The notes below the pieces were generated by a model, which saw only the letters and a program-made list of their open reading frames with translations, was not told the DNA's origin and ran no database searches. Positions 55,987-64,000 of a stretch of DNA of 64,000 nt are shown one piece after another (the first letter of the stretch is position 1; every line of letters begins with the position of its first letter). The DNA comes from Globodera rostochiensis (Eukaryota > Nematoda > Chromadorea > Rhabditida > Heteroderidae). The translations under genes and the position numbers were made by a program. Location: NCBI GenBank assembly GCA_018350325.1, contig JAEVLN010000062.1, forward strand, positions 1 to 64,000, read 5' to 3'.

Positions 55987-56211
55987 TTAATTTAATTCAT
56001 TTTCAATTTGCAATAAAATTGGGTCTGGGGCGTGATTGTGGTTTCGCGTAAGAATAAATTTCTCATCCCCCTCGAACCCCCACCCTTCACAACCATATCT
56101 AAACCATTCACACTTCCACCATGTCTTGAATTTTGTTGACTTATGTTTATAATATCGATAACCATCGCAAAATTTCCCCTTTCCATCTTTTATTGTGTTT
56201 AATTTTGACAT
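55987..56211 (-). CDS. minimal FLYWCH-type zinc finger (74 aa)
   Basis: Contains YRYYKHK, WWKCEWFRYGC and a terminal NHNHAPD, i.e. the C-x6-C ... H-x-H arrangement with aromatic residues of FLYWCH zinc fingers, which bind DNA or are found in MULE-type transposases. The 3' half lies in the left arm, the 5' half and promoter in the unique spacer, so only this side is complete. The mirrored sequence in the right arm retains only the C-terminal codons. A TATATA box lies about 45 bp upstream. Confidence 0.6.
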   Translation of the reverse strand: MSKLNTIKDGKGKFCDGYRYYKHKSTKFKTWWKCEWFRYGCEGWGFEGDEKFILTRNHNHAPDPILLQIENELN

Positions 56212-56563
56212 TTTTTTTTTTAATTTTGCATATTACCCTCTAAAACACGTGCCCTATATACTTTTTGGCAATCTTCTGGGGCTCCTCTTAAGCCTCTTCG
56301 ACTAGAATTTAATCATTTTAACTCCGTAATCATGGCGATTTAGAGTCAGTTTAAACCAAAATGATTTTAGCATAATATAGTACTTAATAATTTATCATTT
56401 GTGGCGTACAAAAATGCTATAGCGAAATGGCTATAAAATAAAAATAAATAAATATGGATTTAATAAAACCAGAAAGAAAGAATAACCAACTTTGTGAATC
56501 TGCAAAAAAAAAATAGGGGCAGAAAGAGTTTGAAGGGTTGGTGGTAAATCGAGTAGTCCAAAG
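56086..56563. other. unique spacer of the palindrome
   Basis: 478 bp with no inverted counterpart. Holds the 5' part and promoter of the FLYWCH gene (GTATATAGGGCACGTGTTTTA on the minus strand), which is a diverged copy of the promoter-like block in the arms near 53975-54022. Confidence 0.7.
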
Positions 56564-56840
56564 GGGTGGGGGTTCGAGGGGGATGAGAAATTTATTCTTA
56601 CGCGAAACCACAATCACGCCCCAGACCCAATTTTATTGCAAATTGAAAATGAATTAAATTAATTCACATAAAATCGGAATCTTTAATTAAATTAACGCTA
56701 TCAAAATATCCTTCCCGCCTAGCAAGATTGTCTTTTCCTTTTTTATACTCCAGGGTTTATAATTTCTCTAATTAAAAGTCCTTGCAACTGCTATAAGTTG
56801 GAGATTCAAAATTATATTAAACTTTTTTAAAACATCTTAT

Positions 56841-57704
56841 CTATAGCCTTGCCCATAATGTTGGCTTAAATGGTTTTTTCTTCTGCTGCAATGTTCCGGT
56901 AGTTTTAATATTTTTTGTACCTTTTCCCCACATGGCGTTTGACCTGTCAACCATTTCTCGTATTGTCGCATCTTTTAAGAGCCGATCTTTTAGAAATTTC
57001 GCTCCTCGGGGTGTGTCGACCTCTTCTCCAGCAAGATATCTCAAGACGTTCCTATAATTACTATCGTCAATTGGCAGATTTTTATTAGATTGAACTTTCC
57101 CCATTGCCGTTATTTTAAATGTATCCTTGTTTTTAGATACATAATTAAAAAGATCCCCCAAAAAGTTTGGGTGAATGATCGTAGTAGTGCGCAATTTTTC
57201 TGGTGTTTTAAAAATTGATGATGTTTCTGAAGAAACTGGGGAGTGTAATTCGAGTGGAACTTCCTCTTCAATTAATGAAGATTGGATCACCTCCCTCGCA
57301 TTTTCATCTCTCAAGTTTTTATCAACTTCTTCACTTTCGTTTTCTTCTCTTCTGAGCCTTTTTGTAGGCACTATGAATTTTCTTGGCTCCTCGGTTGACT
57401 GGGTATTTGGCTGACTAACCCCCAAATATGGTGCAACATTAGGTGCCGAATTTTGGTTAACAATCACAACTCTTTGCGGTCTATTATCAACCATTCTTTT
57501 TATCATTCTTCGCTCCTTATAGAGCCAACTATGCCTACTCGCTTTAAGATCTTCACTTATTGTCGGATCTTCTAAATTTTGCATAATCTTTGCATCCAAC
57601 ATGGCCTTTTCATTTTGCAAATAGTCTCCGCCCCTGAGCGAATTTAATAATGCATGGTATTCTGCCTCCGGGACCATTGTCATTTTATTTGCAAACTTCA
57701 TCAT
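56841..57704 (-). CDS. VPE-type virus-like protein, right arm (287 aa)
   Basis: Inverted twin of 54945-55808 with the same length and start, differing by at least one Pro-to-Ser change. Intact. Confidence 0.75.
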   Translation of the reverse strand: MMKFANKMTMVPEAEYHALLNSLRGGDYLQNEKAMLDAKIMQNLEDPTISEDLKASRHSWLYKERRMIKRMVDNRPQRVVIVNQNSAPNVAPYLGVSQPNTQSTEEPRKFIVPTKRLRREENESEEVDKNLRDENAREVIQSSLIEEEVPLELHSPVSSETSSIFKTPEKLRTTTIIHPNFLGDLFNYVSKNKDTFKITAMGKVQSNKNLPIDDSNYRNVLRYLAGEEVDTPRGAKFLKDRLLKDATIREMVDRSNAMWGKGTKNIKTTGTLQQKKKPFKPTLWARL

Positions 57705-58048
57705 ACGATTTTTTCTAACAAATGTTGAGCTAGAACGCTTAAAATCGGGACTAAAATCGCTCCTAATGCTATTCCGCTTCCGTGCTGTATCGCCTTTCTT
57801 GCTGTTTTTTCTGAGCGGGATCTGGCAATAGTCCGGTAAAAATCTGCTACTGAACAAGTCTTTGTTTCTGTCTTTTCTTAAGTTTGAAATTAAAACTCAA
57901 AATGTTTACACAAAATTTCAACAATTGCCAAAATTTGATCGGTAGTTGCAGATTCGATTAATTCGTTCTTCTTTCGGTCTGAACTGTTGGAAGCTAGCTT
58001 TTTCAGAAATGCTGTATTATCGCTTACTTGATGACTAAATTGATACAT
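57701..58048 (-). pseudogene. frameshifted pX-like gene (right arm)
   Basis: Carries the same frame break as the left copy and an additional T in the ATTTTG run near 57913, which introduces an early stop. Also a Lys/Asn difference just upstream of the RQKQRL motif. Confidence 0.75.
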
Positions 58049-59319
58049 TTCATCATGTTTTGGTATTTGAATTTGCTTTTATAGGTTTCAAATGGTTCAC
58101 CTTTTTCCCCTAATATTCTCACAGTTTTGACTGTCATTCTCGGTTTTCTTCTACTGTTTTTCATATTTGTCATTCTATTCTCATTTCAGACCATCAATTT
58201 AGAATCAAATTTAATTTTTCCGACCATAATTCTCATAATTTTGATAATAATTCTCAAAATTCAGCACCGTGTTTTACCACTCCTCTCATATTTGTCAACC
58301 TCCTTATAATACTTATAACTTGAAGTTTTCTGTGGGGATTATAAATTTAATTTAGTGTTGAGCGGGAGTGGAAGATGACAGTGGTAGACTTTCGTTTTGG
58401 TTAACCAGTACAAAATTTCCTCTGTTTAAGTTTGACATTTTATTTATGCATACTACCCCCATAAAACACATGTCCTATATACTTTTAGGTGAAATTTCAC
58501 CCGATTTCACCTCTTTTCACCTATTTTGTGTTCACCCTTTTCACCTAATTGTGTTTCTCCCTTTTCACCCATTTGTTCGTTTCACTCTTTTCACTTCAAC
58601 ATCGAAACACCAAAATTTTTAATTTGATTTTTTATGAGCCTGCAATTTTTTGTGGTCTAAACTACAAAAAGGGAAAAAGGTTGACGACCAATTTTTTGGA
58701 CAGGAAAAGTGGTAATTACGGGAGGAAAAAATATTGAAGAAATTAACGAAATGTACTATCACATTATGCCCTATTTAAAAATGTCACAAAAGTCAAATCG
58801 ATTTTCCAAATGTTTTTGTTGCAACTTTTGAGCGGCGGAAGTTTGATTGACAGGTGACCCGTTTCAAAATTTTTTGGTGCGCGGAAAAAGTTTTGATTGA
58901 CAGGTGCCCTAATGACCGTGAGGGACGGGGGAGGGAAATTAAATTTGGCAATGGGCCCAATAGTTCTGGGGCCCCCATAAAAAAGTAGGGTTGTTTAACT
59001 CCGCGCGGTTTGGTTGGGACTGAATTGACCGCAAACCGCTCGCATTTGTGTCAGATAGAAGGCGGGATGTTCAAAAGACCCAATAGGTTTGGGTTTAGTG
59101 GCGGTAAGTTCAAAGGACCCGACCTCCCCAATAGGTTTTGGCTTGGGGCGGCATGATCAAAGAGTTGAACCTCTCAAAAGGTTTTGGCTTGGGCGGCAAG
59201 ATCAAAGGTTAGTCCCCTTCAATAGGTTTTTATGAGCCTGAAATTTTTTGTGGTCTAAACTACAAAAGCGGAAAAAGATTGACTGCCTTAATTTTTTGGA
59301 CGGGCAAAGTGGTAATAAC

Positions 59320-60279
59320 TAGGGCTGGACAAAACCGGATATTATCCGGGTCCCCCGGATAGCGGTTCCACCGGTTCCTTGACACCCGGATACCGGTACC
59401 GGATAGTAATTTATGCCCGGATACCCGTCCGGATACCGGATAATTTTCAATTTTTGAAAATAATAATTAAAATTTTATAAAAAATCAAATTTCACGCGAT
59501 TTTTGCCAAAAAGTAAGTCAAACGCATAAAATAAAAATACAATAAAATTCAATCAAGTTGGATGGTTAATTTCATTTGTCAATAACGCTTCTTAATCTAA
59601 AACAGGAGACGGTCAAAGCATGCCTAAGAATTTTTTGGGGAGAGGGCTGATTCAAAAAAAAAAATTCGATTTTAGGTGTGCATTTTTGGTTTTTATTTCA
59701 TTTTTCTTTAAAAAAAATTGTTTAACAAAAAAGAAATTGATTTAAAGGAGTATTTTATATTGCATTTTCTTTTGGTAAACTTTGTAGAATTTTTGATTTT
59801 GTTATAAAAATTGTATAAAAAATCGTTATTTGCCGATCGAGTTTTTTTTTTTTGAGAATTCTGCTGTATTTGTGGGAGGAAGGGTCGGCGGTTTCAATTA
59901 GACAAACTCGAAATTAGCGCGGGTAGAATTTTTAAAGAAAATTTGAGCAATTTTTGTTGAAAGCCAATTGTTTTGTGAAATTGGTAATTAATTATAAAAA
60001 ACAAATTACATAAGCCCATATCTCTTTATTTAATTTTAATAGGAAATGGCAAATTGGCGCGCAAAATTCAAAAATTTTACTAGCGCTAACACCATCACAA
60101 AAAAAAATCTCTCGGAAAAAATACCACCATTAGGGGTGCTTAACCCGCCCGGATCCAACCCCCGGATACCGGGTATCCCGGATCCTGGACACCCGGATAC
60201 CGGTCCTGGATAATTAGCCCAAAACACCCGGATACCGGTCCCGGTTCCGGTTCCGGATACCCGTTCTTGTCCAACCCTA
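59320..60279. mobile_element. hAT-like element with 8 bp duplication, right arm
   Basis: 960 bp inverted twin of 52181-53138, flanked by GTAATAAC on both sides (59312-59319, 60280-60287). It inserted before the palindrome formed. Confidence 0.92.
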
Positions 60280-60461
60280 GTAATAACGGGTGGAAAAAAT
60301 ATTGAAGAAATTACCGAAATGTATTATCACATTATGCCTTATTTAAAAATGTCACAAAAGTGAAATCGATTTGCCGAATGTTTTTGTTACAAAATTTGAG
60401 CGGAGTTTGATTGACAGGTGAGAGGGAAATTTTTGATGCGCGGAGAAAGTTTGATTGACAG

Positions 60462-60784
60462 TGTTCGGGTGAAAGCACCCGACGACATTCAAACCCATTT
60501 ATCTGTTTGTTGCCCTCCCACCATTTAGTCCTTCCTCTGACCAATTCCCTCCATTGTTTATGGGTGTCTGCCCTCCCACTACGGAGTCAGACACACCCCC
60601 GTTTTGCATTACCTGTGACCTATGAGTTATTGGTCATTCATTCCCTTTTTACTTATTGTTTGATTCAGTCGAATTGACTGCATCTTATCTCCTTCTGTCG
60701 ACCTTTTATTTTGTTTGGCAATAAACGTATTTTATTATAACTGTTCGGCCATTTGACTATTCCCGGCCTTACCCGGACCGAACA
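60462..60784 (+). repeat. 5' LTR of Ty3/gypsy element (323 bp)
   Basis: Starts TGTTCGG and ends CCGAACA, a perfect 7 bp inverted terminus. Contains AATAAA near 60720. The 3' LTR and the target duplication lie beyond the window. Confidence 0.85.
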
Positions 60785-60787
60785 GGT

Positions 60788-60806
60788 TGGCGACGCCCGT
60801 TCTGAA
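60788..60806 (+). promoter_or_regulatory. candidate tRNA primer-binding site
   Basis: TGGCGACGCCCG begins three bases after the LTR, at the expected place for a minus-strand primer site. The tRNA was not identified. Confidence 0.5.
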
Positions 60807-61082
60807 TTCGAACAGAAACGGAAATAAAGCAATTGCGGACAGGTCCCGAATTGCCGTACTACACTCGTCGGACCAAAAACATTTCATCGTTTTCAACCCG
60901 TTTAATCCGCTAGGTGCGGTTAAACGTGATTCGTCAAAAACCGAGTATACCCTAGGCGGGTGAAAGGTCTGCCAGGTGCAGTTAATCTTCATTCTACAGA
61001 AAAATCCGCTAGGTGCGGTTTTTCCAACAAGTTCAACAAGGAAAGAATCCGCCGGGCGCGGTCAACAAACAATCAATAAAGG

Positions 61083-64000
61083 ATGACGCAACCAAATATC
61101 GATCAGCTCATCAAATTGCTAACGCAGCAGCAACAGCAGATGGACCAACAGCAAAAATTGGTGCAACAGCAATCGCAACAGATTGCTCAATTGCTCACCA
61201 ACGCACCGCCCGCTGGGCAGCCCACCGGTCAGGCTGCAATCACTATCCCAGCGCTGCCGGACGTTTCACTGTTTGAGCCCAGCGACGAGAAAAGCCGAGT
61301 CACGGAATGGCTCGATCGCTTCAAATTCGCGCTCGACTGTGCTGCTCCTTCGGCAACGGACGAGACGAAAGTCAAATGTCTCATGAATAAAATGAGCGAA
61401 CTCGCTTTTAGCGAGTACAGCCGTTCCGTGTTGCCGGCTGTCGTTACAGACTTCAATTTCGCAACCACGATTCAGAAACTCGAGAAATTATTTGCCAAGC
61501 CCCAGTCAATTTTCATCGACAGGTACGAATGCCTGAAAGCGATGAGGGGAGAGGGTGAGGAGTTTCGCCAATTCATTAACCGACACAAAAAGCTTCTGTC
61601 GGACTTCAAATTCGACGAATTGAAGAAGGAACAATTTTATTGCCTAATGCTGTTGACCTCATTGAAGTCACACAGCGACGCTGCATTGCGCCAGCGCATT
61701 CTGGTAAAGCTCGCGGCGGATGGCGCAAATGTCAGGTACGACGGCGTAGTTGAGGATCTGATCAATTATCAGTCCACAATCTCCGAGGCACGGGCACTTG
61801 AAGTGCCGAATTTTTCACGAAATGTGAACGCCGTGCAGCAGAAAAGGAGACCATACGCCACGGCCACCGATAATCAAGGAAAAAGGGGTTGGAAACCCAC
61901 CCCAATCAACAAGAAATGCTGGCGTTGTGGAGGTGAACACCGGCCCGACAATTGTCTGCACAAAACCGCAAAATGCTGCAAGTGCCATTTTCCCGGGCAT
62001 CTCAACACCCAATGCGACAGCGTGCAAGCGTGGCGAAAGCAATTGCACGCCAAGCCTTGGAATAAGCGGGTCGGCCACCTCCGAATTGGAATGGCATACC
62101 GGCCGATCAACGCATTATCATTACTGAAAGTCGAAATATTGCTGAACCAAACGCCCGTCCGCGTCTACCTCGACACTGGCTCTGACGCAAATGTCATTGA
62201 TGAGCGGACATACACCAAACTTGGTCGTCCCTCCATTACAAAGTGTACGGAGGTTGGGAAAACATTCGACGGGACCCGAATTTCATTTATCGGGAAATGC
62301 TTTGGCACAATTGAATTCGGCGGAATTGCCATTGAGCAAGAATTTTATGTGGCTAAATCCGGGTCACTTAACTTGCTGAGTTGCGAAGCAATGGACAAGT
62401 TTGGCTTATTGGATGAGCTCAGGCAGAAGATTCGCAATGTTGCTGTCAACTCGTGCACTGCGAGTGACGGGAATGGAGAGAAATTCATGCCAAATTCAGT
62501 TCAAATCAAAGGAACAACGAGTCATATTGAAGATCTGAAAAGGGCATTCCCCGACGTCTTCGGCAGCGCATTAGGCTGTTGCACCAAGGAGAAAGCGCAT
62601 CTGACACTGAAGGATGACGCCAGACCGGTTTACCGAAAGGCACGGCCGGTGCCGTACAATTCGCGGGAAATCGTCGAACGGGAATTGGAACGGTTAGAGA
62701 ATTTGGGCGTCATCCACAAAGTCGATCACTTGGATTGGGCCGCCCCTATCTTAATTGTAAAGAAGGCAGACGGATCCTCACGACTTTGCATCGATTATTC
62801 AACGGGATTGAACGATGCACTTCTTGATTGCCAACATCCACTGCCAATTCCAGAAGATATCTTCGCAACCCTAAATGGGGGAAGAATTTTCTCGCAGTTG
62901 GACCTTCGAGATGCGTATTTTCAGATCGAACTGGATGAGGAGTCGAGGCTATTGTGTGGATTGGCCACTCATCGCGGAAATTATTGCATGAAACGCTTAC
63001 CATTTGGTGTGAAGCCGGCACCAGGCGTGTTCCAGTCCATTATGGATAAAATGCTGGCCGGCTTGGACTTCGCCACCGCATACTTGGACGACATATTGGT
63101 TGTCAGCGGTTCGCAGGAGGAACACATCAAACAGTTGAAGGAAGTGTTCATCCGCATCCAATCGTATGGCTTCCGTGTCAACCCGGAAAAATGCACCTTC
63201 TTTCGAGACCAGATAAAATATCTGGGTCAGATTATCGACAAGAACGGGCGCAGACCGGACCCTTCAAAAATTCATGCGATTGCAAAAATGCCCGCCCCTA
63301 AGGATATTTCCACTCTCCGCTCCTTCCTTGGCATGGTCAACCACTATCAACAGTATGTCAAAAACATGCGGTTTATCCGGAAACCGCTGGACGACCTCCT
63401 CAAAAGGGACAATGAGTGGAAGTGGAGCGAAGAATGTCAGCGGACATTCCTCAAATTAAAGGAAATTTTGACATCCGATCTACTGCTCTCGCACTATGAC
63501 CCGAAGTTGGAACTCATAGTGGCAGCGGATGCGTCCGAATACGGAATTGGGGCGGTCATTTCGCACAAATTTCCAAATGGAAGCATTAAGGCGGTTGCAC
63601 ACGCATCGAAGTCGCTTTCACCTGCAGAGAAAAATTACTCGCAGATCGAGAAGGAGGGATTGGCGCTGATCTTCGCCGTGAAGAAATTTCACAAAATGAT
63701 ATACGGCAGACATTTTACGCTCGAAACTGACCACAAGCCGTTGCTTGGAATATTCGGAAGCAAGAAAGGCATAAGGCAGTGCAGCGCCAATCGCCTAATT
63801 CGATGGTCACTGATCCTGCTGGCATATGATTTCAGTATTCAATATATAAACACCAACGATTTTGGCCAGGCCGACGCATTATCACGCCTCATCGCCAAAG
63901 GTGCGGAGGACGAGGACGAACGAATTATCGCAGCATTTAACGTCGAGTCCGAGCTGGAATCAGTACTTGAGAATGCGGTGAAAAGCTTGCCGCTGAAATT
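61083..64000 (+). CDS. Ty3/gypsy gag-pol polyprotein, open to window end (>972 aa)
   Basis: Single uninterrupted frame from the ATG at 61083. Order: Gln-rich coiled-coil N-terminus (about 1-45), gag region (about 60-240), and two zinc knuckles from residue 279 (CWRCGGEHRPDNC, which is C-x2-C-x3-H-x4-C, and a canonical CCKCHFPGHLNTQC). Then come aspartic protease (LDTGS, Asp364), reverse transcriptase (QLDLRDAYFQIEL; YLDD at 667-670), and RNase H (AADASEYGIGAV, Asp816; TDHKPL). The integrase lies beyond the window. Order protease-RT-RNase H is that of Ty3/gypsy. Gag and pol are fused without a frameshift. The clean frame and intact motifs suggest a recent, possibly active copy. GC content is higher than its surroundings. 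Confidence 0.93.
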   Translation, partial: MTQPNIDQLIKLLTQQQQQMDQQQKLVQQQSQQIAQLLTNAPPAGQPTGQAAITIPALPDVSLFEPSDEKSRVTEWLDRFKFALDCAAPSATDETKVKCLMNKMSELAFSEYSRSVLPAVVTDFNFATTIQKLEKLFAKPQSIFIDRYECLKAMRGEGEEFRQFINRHKKLLSDFKFDELKKEQFYCLMLLTSLKSHSDAALRQRILVKLAADGANVRYDGVVEDLINYQSTISEARALEVPNFSRNVNAVQQKRRPYATATDNQGKRGWKPTPINKKCWRCGGEHRPDNCLHKTAKCCKCHFPGHLNTQCDSVQAWRKQLHAKPWNKRVGHLRIGMAYRPINALSLLKVEILLNQTPVRVYLDTGSDANVIDERTYTKLGRPSITKCTEVGKTFDGTRISFIGKCFGTIEFGGIAIEQEFYVAKSGSLNLLSCEAMDKFGLLDELRQKIRNVAVNSCTASDGNGEKFMPNSVQIKGTTSHIEDLKRAFPDVFGSALGCCTKEKAHLTLKDDARPVYRKARPVPYNSREIVERELERLENLGVIHKVDHLDWAAPILIVKKADGSSRLCIDYSTGLNDALLDCQHPLPIPEDIFATLNGGRIFSQLDLRDAYFQIELDEESRLLCGLATHRGNYCMKRLPFGVKPAPGVFQSIMDKMLAGLDFATAYLDDILVVSGSQEEHIKQLKEVFIRIQSYGFRVNPEKCTFFRDQIKYLGQIIDKNGRRPDPSKIHAIAKMPAPKDISTLRSFLGMVNHYQQYVKNMRFIRKPLDDLLKRDNEWKWSEECQRTFLKLKEILTSDLLLSHYDPKLELIVAADASEYGIGAVISHKFPNGSIKAVAHASKSLSPAEKNYSQIEKEGLALIFAVKKFHKMIYGRHFTLETDHKPLLGIFGSKKGIRQCSANRLIRWSLILLAYDFSIQYINTNDFGQADALSRLIAKGAEDEDERIIAAFNVESELESVLENAVKSLPLK

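Larger units (their letters stand above)
52000..56085 (+). repeat. left arm of large inverted repeat
   Basis: Matches 56564-60461 in reverse complement with only scattered substitutions. A 192 bp segment (about 54133-54324) is present here and absent from the right arm, and single-base indels also differ. The arm contains a hAT-like element, a two-gene virus-like module and part of a FLYWCH gene. Confidence 0.95.
56564..60461 (-). repeat. right arm of large inverted repeat
   Basis: Reverse complement of 52000-56085, lacking the 192 bp segment. It ends exactly where the LTR begins, so its outer part is probably displaced beyond the retrotransposon. Confidence 0.95.

Overview
The window is eukaryotic nuclear DNA, most likely from a nematode. 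It has short AT-rich introns with TTTCAG-type acceptors, a tandem cluster of nematode-style seven-transmembrane chemoreceptor genes, and a dense load of virus-like and other mobile elements. AT content, intron style and a secreted protein with helix-turn-helix (HTH) modules would fit a plant-parasitic (tylenchid-like) species, but this placement is inference.

Layout. 1-3276: AT-rich flank with one possible small spliced gene and two degenerate minisatellites. 3277-27032: a 23.8 kb Maverick/Polinton (virus-like DNA transposon) bounded by ~460 bp terminal inverted repeats that start with AG. Its core runs on the minus strand: single-pass membrane protein, polyQ protein, packaging ATPase, small hydrophobic-tail protein, 432-aa protein, DDE integrase with chromodomain, penton-like protein, GYG-type minor virion-like protein, major capsid-like protein, signal-peptide/membrane protein, adenain-like protease, and a ten-exon protein-primed DNA polymerase B carrying four +1 frameshifts. 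The left third holds an accessory set: an intronless PAZ-domain-only protein, a zinc-ribbon-like protein, a five-exon RING protein and a five-exon chromodomain protein. 27033-43340: a tandem array of ~4.82 kb units, each with a complete eight-exon GPCR gene (305 aa). The unit next to the Polinton is cut inside exon 5. 44.7-45.6 kb: a secreted acidic protein followed by HTH modules. 47.4-48.9 kb: a fifth, opposite-strand GPCR. 49.5-50.3 kb: a hAT-like non-autonomous element. 52000-60461: a near-perfect inverted repeat (arms 4.1 and 3.9 kb, 478 bp spacer). Each arm carries a frameshifted small gene plus an intact gene that are diverged counterparts of two adjacent genes of the Polinton, and a hAT-like element with an 8 bp target duplication. 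60462-64000: the 5' part of a Ty3/gypsy retrotransposon (LTR, candidate primer site, one open gag-pol frame running off the window), sitting exactly at the end of the right arm.

How the genes work together. The Polinton core supplies capsid, packaging, maturation, integration and (broken) replication functions, nearly every gene having its own TATA box 40-150 bp upstream. The accessory genes touch host small-RNA (PAZ), chromatin (chromodomain) and ubiquitin (RING) pathways. I read them as a possible counter-silencing module and regard the PAZ-only gene as the most novel item here. The palindromic element appears to be a second, reduced virus-like lineage.
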